Assembly: GCA_039801365.1 (NCBI GenBank)
Contig: JBDRUN010000005.1
Span: 1 to 60,544 of the forward strand
Direction of reading: 5' to 3'
Origin: a candidate division WOR-3 bacterium
Lineage (GTDB): Bacteria > Hydrothermota > Tepidihabitantia > Tepidihabitantales > Tepidihabitantaceae
Length of the DNA stretch: 60,544 nucleotides
The first letter of the stretch is position 1. Each line of letters begins with the position of its first letter. This document shows positions 1-7,770 of this stretch, piece after piece. The notes beneath the pieces are model-generated. The model was given only the letters and a program-made list of their open reading frames with translations. It was not told the DNA's origin and ran no database searches. Made by a program: the position numbers and the translations under genes.

Positions 1-169
1 GGTCCAGAACCTGTTTCACCTGCAGCTCCATGGCTGTTATCAAGGGAAACACCGCCTGGACGCTGGCGTACATCGATGGCCGCAGGTCGGTGAGGGTTCC
101 GGTGACGCGGTCGAGGTTGTACTTCGCATTCCACTTGGCGATGCGCTTGGTTGGGTCAATCGGTGGCAT
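1..169 (-). CDS. Hypothetical protein, 3' end cut by the window edge
   Basis: Reading from ATG at 169 toward base 1 gives an open frame of 56 complete codons (begins MPPIDPTKRIAKWNAKYN) that runs off the window. A purine-rich AGAAGGTG lies 9 bases before the ATG, which supports this start. It is the last visible gene of a minus-strand series with the three genes to its right, from which it is separated by about 120 bases holding a strong hairpin. No family is recognised. The visible part is basic and mixed helical, without a signal peptide or membrane segment. Its likely regulation is with its upstream neighbours from the ECF-like promoter near 1470. Confidence 0.55.
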   Translation of the reverse strand, partial: MPPIDPTKRIAKWNAKYNLDRVTGTLTDLRPSMYASVQAVFPLITAMELQVKQVLD

Positions 170-197
170 GTCGTTTTCACCTTCTTTCTGCGGCAAT

Positions 198-223
198 GGC
201 CGGCCCGGCCGCACGGGCCGGCC
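198..223. terminator. GC-rich hairpin between small island genes
   Basis: A perfect 10-base inverted repeat (GGCCGGCCCG / CGGGCCGGCC, six-base loop) lies between the genes ending at 291 and starting at 169. No T-run follows in either direction, so it may be an attenuator, an RNA-stabilising element or a weak terminator rather than a classical terminator. Confidence 0.4.
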
Positions 224-290
224 GTCGCTACGACAGATTCTGCTGCCATCTCTGCCGTGGTGCACTCCAAGTTGTCAAAGAGCCGGATGC

Positions 291-650
291 TCAAAGCTCA
301 ATCTCGAATACCTTCCGGCAGATGTCCAAGAGCACTGCTCGCCGGGCTCCCAAGTACTCCGAGTGCTCCAAGGCATGGCGCAGCTCGTTTCGCAGGGTCT
401 CGCCCTCGTACCTTCGGGTCAATTTCGCAACCCGCAGGCCGAAGTTCAGGTAAGTCACCCGTTCACACAGCATCACGCCGGTTTCGTTCAGCACTTGGCG
501 CACCCGGGACTCAAGGCACCGGTTGCGCTGCAGAGCCTGGCGGAACTGCTCGACCTGGTCCTCGGCGTCCTGGTCCCGGCGCAGGGCCATTCGGCCCTGC
601 TTCAAGGCCCGTTCGTACTTCTGGCATATCCGCTCAATACTGGCAGCCAT
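291..650 (-). CDS. Hypothetical helical protein, 119 aa
   Basis: ATG at 650 is preceded by AGAGAGGTAAAGG, and the gene starts inside the last codons of its upstream neighbour (17-base overlap), so translation is probably coupled. The protein is charged and predicted almost fully helical by eye (repeated heptad-like Arg/Glu/Gln stretches, for example QDAEDQVEQFRQALQRN), with only a few cysteines and no membrane segment. I do not recognise a family. The tight spacing with the 99-aa and 131-aa genes suggests the three act together under control of the ECF-type promoter upstream. Confidence 0.6.
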   Translation of the reverse strand: MAASIERICQKYERALKQGRMALRRDQDAEDQVEQFRQALQRNRCLESRVRQVLNETGVMLCERVTYLNFGLRVAKLTRRYEGETLRNELRHALEHSEYLGARRAVLLDICRKVFEIEL

Positions 651-933
651 CCTTTACCTCTCTTACCCGGCCGAACCGGCGTTCGATTATCTCGAAGCCA
701 ATCCGACGCAGGAGCAGGCCGGATAGTCCGCGGTTATGCCACTTCACGACGATGCGCTTGGCGCGCCGGGTGAAGTCCGGGACCGGGGGCCGCCTCATCG
801 CGCAGAGCAGCTCCTGGCCGAAAGCAACGTAGCTTGGAACCTGGTGCTCAGGCGCACCGCAGGCCCGGACAATGGCCGGGACATCGGGCGCGTAGCGCCG
901 GCTTCCGTTCGTCTGACCGACTCGGGGTTTCAT
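634..933 (-). CDS. Hypothetical protein, 99 aa
   Basis: The open frame extends further upstream, but the ATG at 933 (MKPRVGQTNGSRRYAPDV) is chosen because it forms an ATGA overlap with the stop codon of the 131-aa gene, a typical coupled start. The protein is small and basic, with a C-terminal half rich in Arg and hydrophobic residues (RRIGFEIIERRFGRVREV) that could bind nucleic acid or a partner. No known domain is recognised. It is the middle gene of a coupled three-gene set. Confidence 0.55.
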   Translation of the reverse strand: MKPRVGQTNGSRRYAPDVPAIVRACGAPEHQVPSYVAFGQELLCAMRRPPVPDFTRRAKRIVVKWHNRGLSGLLLRRIGFEIIERRFGRVREVKDGCQY

Positions 934-1325
934 CCGGCACCTCGGTGCTTCTTGGTCGAAGCATTCTTCGCGGTACGCCTGCGGGCCTGAGGTGCGAGAC
1001 GCTCGAACAGCATGGTCACGAGCAACTGCATTGTTCTTGTCTCCAAGCCCAGTGACTGCCACTTGCGCAGGCAGGCCTCGACGTAGAAGGCCAGGTCGTT
1101 ACCCTCCAGGCTCCGAAACAGCCGGGCAAGCTCCTGTACGAACCAGCGGTATTCGTTCAGTATCGCCGGCCTCAGGCCGGCGCCTTCAAGCAATGGGTCG
1201 GCGATGTCGCGCAGTGCCCGTTCGCTTTGCAGCCGGCTGAGTCCGTGAACCGACAGTGGTTTCTTGCCGTGGCGCATACGGTCCAGCACTTCAGCAAACT
1301 CACGGTCAAGCGATTGTGGCTTCAT
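930..1325 (-). CDS. Hypothetical protein, 131 aa, first gene of small-gene operon
   Basis: ATG at 1325 has a strong AAGGAGAAGG ribosome-binding site. The protein (MKPQSLDREFAEVLDRMRHG...) is helical, with a very basic lysine/arginine tail (QARRRTAKNASTKKHRGAG) that suggests nucleic-acid binding. It has no signal peptide or membrane segment and no recognised family. It heads a coupled set of at least three genes. An ECF-like promoter (AGTTAC-N16-CGTATC) lies about 130 bases upstream, which leaves a leader of moderate length. This promoter ties the operon to the sigma factor encoded at 2897-3535. Confidence 0.6.
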   Translation of the reverse strand: MKPQSLDREFAEVLDRMRHGKKPLSVHGLSRLQSERALRDIADPLLEGAGLRPAILNEYRWFVQELARLFRSLEGNDLAFYVEACLRKWQSLGLETRTMQLLVTMLFERLAPQARRRTAKNASTKKHRGAG

Positions 1326-1464
1326 AGCCTTCTCCTTTCTGCCCGCCGCTTGGCAGGCGGTTAGAAACTATCTCTCTGTCTCTCTCGCTGGTTCGCGCCG
1401 GGCTGTTCGCGCTGCTGCCGGAAAGACACTCCAAATTGTCATAGAACATCCGATTGCACTCAAA

Positions 1465-1492
1465 GATACGGCGAGATGTGTCAAGGGTAACT
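1465..1492 (-). promoter_or_regulatory. ECF-like promoter P1 for the 131-aa operon
   Basis: On the minus strand: AGTTAC, 16-base spacer, CGTATC. It matches the layout of the other sites in the island (TGTYAC-N16/17-CGTATC). It points toward the gene starting at 1325. It lacks the TAG after CGTATC seen at five of the sites. Confidence 0.5.
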
Positions 1493-1612
1493 CAGACCAC
1501 GGGTAGAGTTCGGCCCTAGAGCGTGACTCGCCTGGAACTGCGGAATTACTTCTTCACAGGTTGACAAACTGGCGCTTTCTCTCCCGTGGGTCGTGTGCCA
1601 AGCAGGCCACCT

Positions 1613-1662
1613 GATTGCCAGGCCGGCCCCCTGCGGGGCCGGTCCGACCGGACCAGGCAATC
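1613..1662. repeat. Cloverleaf-like inverted repeat
   Basis: An outer seven-base stem (GATTGCC 1613-1619 / GGCAATC 1656-1662) encloses two inner hairpins, GGCCCC/GGGGCC and GGTCC/GGACC. A transcript would fold into a three-way junction. It lies about 165 bases downstream of the minus-strand promoter P2. It is not a recognisable tRNA: no anticodon or T-loop signature and no acceptor sequence. It could be a structured RNA, a terminator of the P2 transcript or a mobile-element end. Confidence 0.5.
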
Positions 1663-1827
1663 TTGTGCGCGAAAAGAAGGCTCGAGAATGTGGCGAAGAG
1701 AGCCGGCCGCGTTGCCTGGCAGGGCACGAGTTGTAAGGGAAGTCAGGGGCCGTCAGCGGCGGACTGCGGTCCCGAACGAAAATATGGTGAAGCAGGTAAG
1801 ACGCCATTTCACTGCTCGCGGAGACTA

Positions 1828-1855
1828 GATACGAAGCATCGGCAGAAAAGTGACG
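1828..1855 (-). promoter_or_regulatory. ECF-like promoter P2
   Basis: Minus strand: CGTCAC, 16-base spacer, CGTATC, followed by TAG. No plausible coding sequence begins directly downstream, so it may drive a non-coding RNA or a long leader toward the cloverleaf-like element. Confidence 0.5.
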
Positions 1856-1877
1856 TTGTGCGGCGCTCCTTTCGTTC

Positions 1878-1907
1878 GTCCGGGCGGAGACGCGCCTCAG
1901 CCCGGAC
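1878..1907. terminator. Hairpin downstream of promoter P3
   Basis: GTCCGGGC (1878-1885) pairs with GCCCGGAC (1900-1907), with an inner GAG/CTC extension. It lies about 35 bases after the expected P3 start, so P3 could give a short structured transcript. No T-run follows. Confidence 0.4.
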
Positions 1908-1949
1908 CGTCTGGTTGTGACTAGGACAGGAGGCTGCATCACAGCCCTA

Positions 1950-1977
1950 GATACGTCAAGAGGCCGGAGAAGTGACA
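1950..1977 (-). promoter_or_regulatory. ECF-like promoter P3
   Basis: Minus strand: TGTCAC, 16-base spacer, CGTATC, then TAG. This is close to the TGTCAC/CGT-type promoters known for some ECF groups. It faces the hairpin at 1878-1907. Confidence 0.55.
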
Positions 1978-2032
1978 CGAAAGGCGTTGTCCTCCTTGCA
2001 TCCGCCCCTTTACATTCGGCTCCTCGGAACAG

Positions 2033-2064
2033 CTGTGTTCATCCGTGTTTGTCCGTGGTTCCGT
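2033..2064 (-). repeat. Dispersed intergenic motif of the CCACGGA...ACACGGATGAACAC type
   Basis: The minus strand reads ACGGAACCACGGACAAACACGGATGAACACAG. It consists of imperfect copies of CACGGAT(G)AA. I recall such strings recurring between genes in many environmental bacteria; the function is not known. A weaker relative occurs near 8285-8310. Confidence 0.4.
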
Positions 2065-2321
2065 TTCTGCGCACTTCAGCCCGAAACAAAGGCTCCGCGA
2101 GAGCGGAGGCGAAACCGTGACGCGGAGCCTTGGGGTCGTCAGGCCTTGGGCAGGGACGGCAATCGGCCGTCCGTCAAGTGTCCCTCAGCACTAGATCGGG
2201 CTCAAAGGACTGCCTTCTGCCGTCTGGCCAGGCGACAGTGTCACTGCCCACGGCACCTCCGGTCGGTCGAATTCTCCGGAGTGTGTCCGGGCCTTGTCTT
2301 GGACTGCCGAGAGCAGTCGGG

Positions 2322-2681
2322 CTACTTACGCCGCTGGCGTTCGATCAGCGTATAGACCGGGCTGAACAGCGAGTCAGGGTGCCGGTAGGCGACATCTTCG
2401 CTCGATACGGTCTTTGTGCTACGTTTCTTCTCGGTGAACCTCACGGACTCAACCAGGCCGCGGACCACGACTTCGGTCTCAAACATCGCCCGCGCTTCTT
2501 TGACGAAACTCTCTTGGTCTTCGGGCGCTATGCCGTTTTCTTGGGCCCAACTGAGAAGCAACGCACCATCGTCGAACTCGACCGGGAGTTCCTTTTCCTG
2601 CTCTCGTGCTGCCCTAATTGCCTCGACCAGCTTAGATATGCAGAAGTCGCTGGCTGAGGTCACTTGGCTTTGCTCGTACAC
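2322..2681 (-). CDS. Small acidic hypothetical protein, 119-120 aa
   Basis: Two GTG codons at 2684 and 2681 are candidates. The AAGGAG box ends 3 bases before the first and 6 before the second, so 2681 is preferred. The protein is acidic and helical (EFDDGALLLSWAQENGIAPEDQESFVKEA), without a membrane segment or recognised domain. It follows the sigma gene in the same direction but has two ECF-like promoters (P4, P5) of its own in the 215-base gap. A small acidic partner next to an ECF factor could be an anti-sigma or co-regulator; this is only inference from size, charge and position. Confidence 0.6.
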   Translation of the reverse strand: MYEQSQVTSASDFCISKLVEAIRAAREQEKELPVEFDDGALLLSWAQENGIAPEDQESFVKEARAMFETEVVVRGLVESVRFTEKKRSTKTVSSEDVAYRHPDSLFSPVYTLIERQRRK

Positions 2682-2815
2682 CACATTCTCCTTTCATCGT
2701 TGGCGACTAGGAAGTAGCATGAAGCTGCCCAGGAAATAACAACCACGCAGCCGATGGGTTAGCCGTGCGGTAGACAGCCTTACCATACCACTCGCTCACG
2801 CTCACTCATGTCCTA

Positions 2816-2843
2816 GATACGAAGGCGGGGTGGACAAGTAACA
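2816..2843 (-). promoter_or_regulatory. ECF-like promoter P4
   Basis: Minus strand: TGTTAC, 16-base spacer, CGTATC, then TAG. It lies about 125 bases upstream of the acidic small-protein gene, whose likely promoter it is. Confidence 0.6.
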
Positions 2844-2846
2844 CTA

Positions 2847-2874
2847 GATACGACCGCGAAGACGAGAAGCAATA
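2847..2874 (-). promoter_or_regulatory. Degenerate ECF-like promoter P5
   Basis: CGTATC followed by TAG is exact, but the upstream element is TATTGC rather than TGTTAC (four of six bases). It lies 31 bases upstream of the equivalent site P4, about three helical turns, so it could also serve as an accessory binding site. Confidence 0.35.
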
Positions 2875-2896
2875 CAGCGCCTGGCGTTGTGAACGG

Positions 2897-3535
2897 CTAC
2901 TCTCCACGCAGTAGCGCGCCGAACATTGCCGGGTCATATCCCATGTCGGCAAGGTGCTTTCGCATCTCCTTCATTGTCCGGGACTTGCACTCCTTGGCCG
3001 CGTCCACGCTGACGTGATGGGTTATCTTCACAATTTCCTCGTACGACAGCTCTGGGAAAAGCGTGACTATCAGAAGCATTTCCCGCCTGGCAGGCGAAGA
3101 AAGCCTCGACATTGCCTCAATCAGGACTTCGTGCGCCTCCATCTGTCGGTGCATAGAACTAGGCGTCGGTGACACCGTATCGGCAGGCTCTGATGGTTCC
3201 CGCTCTTCCTTGTCCTGGTCACGGCTCTGCCTTGGTTCATCGAGCGACGCAATTGGTATCTTGTGCTGCCGGCAGTAGTCAATGATACGGTGGTCAACAA
3301 CGGTCATGAACCAGGCGAACGGATTGGCGGCTCTATCCTTATCATAAGAACAGAGCGCCCGGGCCAACTGCTGGAATACCTTCTCGGTGATGTCATCTTC
3401 CTCGATGGACTCGCCCTGCCGATACTCCCGGATGCGGTGGCGGATGAAAGCCTCAGTTAAGGTACGAATCCCCTCCAACGACTCCTGTGCCTGAACCAGC
3501 GCTGCTTTGAGTTGCTCGCCGTCTATCTGAGGCAT
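2897..3535 (-). CDS. ECF-type RNA polymerase sigma factor, 212 aa
   Basis: The protein has the two-part layout of sigma-70 family ECF factors. A region 2 helix set lies at about residues 40-90 (ANPFAWFMTVVDHRIIDYCRQ is the -10-binding helix). A charged Pro/Ser-rich linker follows at about 95-130. Region 4 lies at about 135-190 (LSSPARREMLLIV ... ELSYEEIVKITHHVSVDAAKE, a helix-turn-helix for the -35 element). ATG at 3535 has an AGGA box 9 bases upstream. It lies between the giant unknown gene and the acidic gene on the same strand. An ECF-like promoter stands about 35 bases upstream, so it probably activates itself. No membrane anti-sigma factor of the usual type is next to it. Confidence 0.85.
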   Translation of the reverse strand: MPQIDGEQLKAALVQAQESLEGIRTLTEAFIRHRIREYRQGESIEEDDITEKVFQQLARALCSYDKDRAANPFAWFMTVVDHRIIDYCRQHKIPIASLDEPRQSRDQDKEEREPSEPADTVSPTPSSMHRQMEAHEVLIEAMSRLSSPARREMLLIVTLFPELSYEEIVKITHHVSVDAAKECKSRTMKEMRKHLADMGYDPAMFGALLRGE

Positions 3536-3573
3536 CTGGCTGTGTCCTGGGTAGAGTTTACTGCTCGGACGAA

Positions 3574-3602
3574 GATACGCAACTGCGTTTGGTACGGTAA
3601 CA
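3574..3602 (-). promoter_or_regulatory. ECF-like promoter P6 of the sigma gene
   Basis: Minus strand: TGTTAC, 17-base spacer, CGTATC. It is positioned to start transcription about 30 bases before the sigma-factor ATG, which suggests autoregulation. Confidence 0.6.
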
Positions 3603-3625
3603 AGACCGTGGGACGCAAGCCAGGA

Positions 3626-6600
3626 CTAGGGCTCCTCGGCCGCGGCTCCTGCCGGTGCGGCAGGTTCGGCCTGCTCCTCGGGCAGCAGTCTTGGCTTCTC
3701 GCAGCAGTAGATGAGCTTCGCCTTCTCGGATATGTCGTACAGCGACATAATCAGGGCGCAGCGCCACATGAAGTACTTGCGCCTGAACTCCGGGTCGAAG
3801 GTCACGGTGCCGCCACGCTGGTCAAAGAGCAGACGGGCGTGAGTCTCGATTTTGTACTTACCCAAACTGCCGTCCGGCTCGCGTTTAGCCAGGTGGATTG
3901 GGCCGGCGTCTTTCTCGGACTCTTCTTTCAGGAGCGAAAGATAGGCCCGAAGAACGGCAACGGTTTCACAGAGGTCGAACCAGCGGTCAAGTTCGTAGGG
4001 GTAGGGCGACTTCTCGTTCTTTCTCCAATCGGACAGGGCGAATTCCCGAAGCATCGGCCGCATCCGGCCGGCAACCCAGGCTTCGCCCTTTCTCAGGACA
4101 TCCTTAGCATCCTTAAACCAGCGGTCCAAATCAGCACGCGCCCATTCGCTGTCATTCGGCCCGGGGATTGCGTCAAGCGCATACTCCCTGTGTCCGTTGT
4201 GCAGAAACGTCTCGAAGTCCTGCCTGTCTTTCCAGCAGTTGGCCAAGCCGAGCGGCTCGGTGGCCAGAACGTACGCATGGTCAAACCACCACGCGAGTGT
4301 CCCTCGACGCAGCCCCTGAGCTTCCACGCGAGCCTGGCCAATCGGGTCCTCGTCTCCAAGGCCGGCCTTCTGTAGTTCTTCCTTGGTGACAAAGCCCAGC
4401 TCCAGAAGCTGCTTCCAGTATTTCCTGACCGTTTGCTCGGCGTGGGTCCAGACCGTCTCGTCCTGCTTCGCAGATGGGGCCGCGCCCAAGACCAGGAACA
4501 TCCTGATAAGCATGTTGCGGAACACATCAGCACCTGCCTGGGTCGGTGTCTCCCAGACGTCCGGTTCGACCACAAAGCTAGCCAGCATCCAATAGCTGAA
4601 CAGTTCGCCGCCGTCCTTGTCTCCGCCGTATACTGTCTGGAAGTTACAGATGTCGGCGAAGACCTGGTCGAACAGCATCAGCTTGCCTTCGTTGAGGAAG
4701 CTCTCCAGTAGAGGCACCTTCAGACATTCCGCTCGTAGCGGCCTGGGAAGCGCCCCGGCCGCAGAGGGAGGTCTCAGCAAGTACTTACGGACAAACTCAG
4801 CCGCCTCATTGAGGGCACGCTCCAGCCCGGTCAGGTCCTGCTTGCAGGCTTCAACTTTCCGGTACTTCTTGAGGTTCAGTGCAAGCTGTTCAGCTTGTCG
4901 GGCAGTCTCACTTGTGGCATTCCTGCCATTCCGCACAGTCAGGCCGCTGCTGAGTGCTGTGGTGATGAGCTCCTCGGCGACGTGGTCTCCCTGGTCAAGG
5001 CTGGCCAGCAGCGCTTCAGGCGACAGGAACTTGGCGAGCAAATGTTTGAGTGCATCCCAGAGTGCCTTATCCACCGGGGCTTGGCCGATAAGCCTCCGAC
5101 CCTCACAGAAGAAGCCATGAAGAAAATTCTGCTTTTCTAACCGCGTCGCCGCCCGGAAATTGTCAACAGACTGGCCCTGCGGCCTCGCTAAGACGAACAG
5201 GAAGCCATCAAGTTGTTTGTACGCCTCTTGCATCGAGCGTTGCTCTTCCAGTATCCCGGCCACCGCCTCGGTCAGTTCGTTGAGCGAATCAGGTCCGGCG
5301 GCTTGCCTGTTGCCGATTGCCCAATCGAGCTTTGCCAGCCGGTCGCGCAGGTTGGCCGCAGTGCTTACCTTCATCTGTGGCCGATTCTGAGGAGAGACCC
5401 ATGCCAGCTGCTGGACAAATCTCCGGGAGCGGAGCCAGCCGTCGGGAGGAGTGATGGGTAGGTCGTCATCGGGCTTGGCGAGAAGAGCCTCGGACGATTC
5501 ATGTCCCACCCTCGCTGCGAAAAACTCGGGCTTGAAGATGTCAAAGAAGCTCATGTGCAGTACGCCATGTTGCACGGTGATTTTGGGGTCGCCCGTGACC
5601 GTAGCAAGAACCCTCGTGTCGTGAGTAAAGCACCAGCTCAGGCGCAGGTACGCGGCATGGATGGCGGACACAAGCTGCTGTACTCCCCCCTTGAACTCAA
5701 GGTTGAAGTCGGAAATCTCACCAAGTCTCCACCCTCCGTGGAACCGGTTGCGCCAACCGGTGTCAAAGCTGCTGACCATCTCATTGAGTTTGGCTACGGT
5801 GCCGGCGAGGTCCTCAAGCTTTCCCTGTCTGTGCTTGTCCGCCTGATCGCGGATGAAGTCAATGATACGTGTTAGGTAGGGCCGAAGTTCAAGAAAACAA
5901 CTGAACAGGAAGTTGTCGAGAATGCCGTCGTTGTACAAGGCGATCGCGTTCAGCACCCGCTCCATTACAACCTTGGGCACGCGTAACTCCTTGAGCTGGC
6001 GGTAGACGGTGTTGATGACGTAGAACCCGCAGGCGAACTCCTTGCGGATGTCGTCTGCGCTGCAGTGTCCAAGGGGGATTGTCTCCTCATCATTTGCCGG
6101 TTTCCATGCCATCGCAACCGTAGAGTTCGCGGCTAGGGCGCCAGCCGATTGCTCGCCTTTCTGTCCGCACCACCCAAGGCATTGTGGCTGTCCAACCTGC
6201 TTGCTCCAGCGGCGGAGATTGACAAAGTCTTCAATTGTGACCGCCACTATGTCCCACGAGCTACGTGCTTCGAATGTCAGATGTTCTGTTCCGTCGGGCG
6301 GTTCGCACGGATAGAAGAAATCAGCCCGGCCGGTGGCTACGACAAGTCGTTCCACCTTGTTCTTTCCGCACACGCCGGCTGCGGCGCTGGCCTTGTGTCC
6401 GGCCTTGGCGCTCCAGCGCCGGACCAGGAAAAGCCCCTCTTTCTTGCCGTCGTTGCCGTCATTCTTGTCCAGGACTAGGTCGCTGCACGAGGCAACGACT
6501 TCTTGAATGGCCGTCTCAGCGATGGAGGAACACGTCTCGTCAGGCTGGGCCAACGCCTGGGTAATCTTTTCATCGGTCAGTGCTTTCTTGAGGAATCCGG

Positions 6601-7714
6601 CCCAGAATCCGACATTCGTTGTCGTGTTGAAGAATATGTGCGTGCCGAACGGCGGGACTCCACGGCACGCACTCAACTTGGTACTGTCCTTGCCATCAGG
6701 ACTTAGCAGGAAGCTCTTCATAGCGTCGCTGAGTGCAGCGCCTTGGTACGGCTTCGCCATCTCAGGGTTCTCGAACCAGTCTCGCAGCCGGGCCACAGGC
6801 ACCTGTCCTTGTCTGGCCGCGTCGTGAAGTCCATACACGTTGCCATGCTCCAGGAGTGCAGTCCACTCATCTGCGTAGCACTTAGAGCTGCCCTTTTGGT
6901 CCTTCCACGTGCGGCAAAGAGCGACTCCAAGGTCAATCAACTGCATCCGGCGCACACGGGCAATGAAATCAATGATACGCCGGAACGAATTGGAGAACAC
7001 GAGCAGAGTCAGCTCGTGCCAGGTATAGCTGCCTGTGATTATCAGTTGGCTGGAGCTGTCTTCCTTGCTAGTTTTCCAATTTGCAAATTCCGAGTTGATG
7101 GCCTTGCTCAGCGCGCGGAGGTAGTCTGCTCCGCCGCCCACCAGAAAGCTGGTATTGACCTCAACCTGGCAGATGCCAATGAGCGGCTGTCTTGGCACGA
7201 AACCATCCTCGGTGCCGGCTGCACACGGTCGTTTCTCGCCTAGGAATGTCTCTTGTGCGAGCGTGAGCATGTCTTTCTTGCCACGAAAACCCGGGCCCAG
7301 AAGGACACGGTGGTCGAAATCCACTAGCGGCGCGTCGTGCAATTCCTTTATCTGCTTCCCGTTTTTGGGCCCCTCGGTATCACAGAGCGCCCCATCCGGC
7401 CACATTGGGTCAAATGGATTGAAAGTCTGGACTCCGAACTCGAAGTCGTCCGTCAACGCCAGAATTGCCAGGTCAAATGAACCTAGCAGCACGTAGGCGA
7501 CAGGTCTGTAGAACTTCTCGCTGAATTTGTCGGCAGATTGTATGACTTCCGCAGCGCGGTTGCGGTAGTTGTCGAAGAACTTCATCATCTTGTCGAGGAA
7601 CTCAGGTTCCTTGCCCAGTGGCATCGAGGTCATGCCGATGAAGATGGATGCATCCGCGGCCCGGCTGCGGAGCGGCTCAGGATTTGGTTGTCCGGATATA
7701 CTCTGCTCCTTCAC
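3626..7714 (-). CDS. Giant hypothetical protein, 1,362 aa, unknown family
   Basis: The open frame reaches 7744, but a consensus promoter (TTGACA-N16-TATAAT) overlaps that first ATG. A GTG at 7714 has an ideal GGAGG box 7 bases upstream, so the protein starts at VKEQSISGQP. I see no signal peptide, Walker motif or known catalytic motif. N-terminal landmarks are SFDLAILALTDDFEFGVQ (about residue 80) and clustered Cys/His/Trp stretches near 510-550. The middle and C-terminal thirds are helical with many Trp and Arg. The tail is an Ala/Glu/Pro-rich linker. It is followed on the same strand by the ECF sigma gene. Size and context would fit a cytoplasmic sensor or scaffold acting on the sigma factor, or a defence protein, but no function can be assigned from sequence. 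Confidence 0.75.
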   Translation of the reverse strand: MKEQSISGQPNPEPLRSRAADASIFIGMTSMPLGKEPEFLDKMMKFFDNYRNRAAEVIQSADKFSEKFYRPVAYVLLGSFDLAILALTDDFEFGVQTFNPFDPMWPDGALCDTEGPKNGKQIKELHDAPLVDFDHRVLLGPGFRGKKDMLTLAQETFLGEKRPCAAGTEDGFVPRQPLIGICQVEVNTSFLVGGGADYLRALSKAINSEFANWKTSKEDSSSQLIITGSYTWHELTLLVFSNSFRRIIDFIARVRRMQLIDLGVALCRTWKDQKGSSKCYADEWTALLEHGNVYGLHDAARQGQVPVARLRDWFENPEMAKPYQGAALSDAMKSFLLSPDGKDSTKLSACRGVPPFGTHIFFNTTTNVGFWAGFLKKALTDEKITQALAQPDETCSSIAETAIQEVVASCSDLVLDKNDGNDGKKEGLFLVRRWSAKAGHKASAAAGVCGKNKVERLVVATGRADFFYPCEPPDGTEHLTFEARSSWDIVAVTIEDFVNLRRWSKQVGQPQCLGWCGQKGEQSAGALAANSTVAMAWKPANDEETIPLGHCSADDIRKEFACGFYVINTVYRQLKELRVPKVVMERVLNAIALYNDGILDNFLFSCFLELRPYLTRIIDFIRDQADKHRQGKLEDLAGTVAKLNEMVSSFDTGWRNRFHGGWRLGEISDFNLEFKGGVQQLVSAIHAAYLRLSWCFTHDTRVLATVTGDPKITVQHGVLHMSFFDIFKPEFFAARVGHESSEALLAKPDDDLPITPPDGWLRSRRFVQQLAWVSPQNRPQMKVSTAANLRDRLAKLDWAIGNRQAAGPDSLNELTEAVAGILEEQRSMQEAYKQLDGFLFVLARPQGQSVDNFRAATRLEKQNFLHGFFCEGRRLIGQAPVDKALWDALKHLLAKFLSPEALLASLDQGDHVAEELITTALSSGLTVRNGRNATSETARQAEQLALNLKKYRKVEACKQDLTGLERALNEAAEFVRKYLLRPPSAAGALPRPLRAECLKVPLLESFLNEGKLMLFDQVFADICNFQTVYGGDKDGGELFSYWMLASFVVEPDVWETPTQAGADVFRNMLIRMFLVLGAAPSAKQDETVWTHAEQTVRKYWKQLLELGFVTKEELQKAGLGDEDPIGQARVEAQGLRRGTLAWWFDHAYVLATEPLGLANCWKDRQDFETFLHNGHREYALDAIPGPNDSEWARADLDRWFKDAKDVLRKGEAWVAGRMRPMLREFALSDWRKNEKSPYPYELDRWFDLCETVAVLRAYLSLLKEESEKDAGPIHLAKREPDGSLGKYKIETHARLLFDQRGGTVTFDPEFRRKYFMWRCALIMSLYDISEKAKLIYCCEKPRLLPEEQAEPAAPAGAAAEEP

Positions 7715-7742
7715 GGTTTCGCCTCCGTTCAGAAAACGGGGC

Positions 7743-7770
7743 ATTATAGAAGCAACACCATGCCTGTCAA
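7743..7770 (-). promoter_or_regulatory. Housekeeping promoter of the giant gene
   Basis: Minus strand TTGACA (7770-7765), 16-base spacer, TATAAT (7748-7743). All twelve consensus bases match. Transcription would start near 7736, about 20 bases before the GTG start. It differs in type from the ECF-like promoters of its neighbours. Confidence 0.7.

Larger units (their letters stand above)
1326..2321. other. Intergenic stretch with structured elements and ECF-like promoters
   Basis: About 1 kb without a convincing gene. The open frames here (for example a 165-codon minus-strand frame at 1481-1978) have Ser/Pro/Arg-rich compositions typical of chance frames in GC-rich DNA. The stretch instead holds three ECF-like promoters (P1-P3), a 50-base cloverleaf-like inverted repeat at 1613-1662, a hairpin at 1878-1907 and a copy of a dispersed intergenic motif near 2033-2064. 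It may encode small RNAs. Confidence 0.5.

Noticed and set aside
1613-1662. Cloverleaf-like element as a tRNA
   Set aside because: Three stems form, but there is no TTC loop, D-loop, anticodon arm of normal size or 3' acceptor. It is only 50 bases long.
1481-1978. 165-codon minus-strand frame downstream of ECF-like promoters
   Set aside because: Ser/Pro/Arg-rich, no ribosome-binding site; it crosses two promoter sites and two strong hairpins.
5855-6985. Further GATACG strings inside the giant gene as ECF promoters
   Set aside because: The -35 half (GTYAC) is absent at 16-17 bases; the same holds for the strings at 2404 and 8301.
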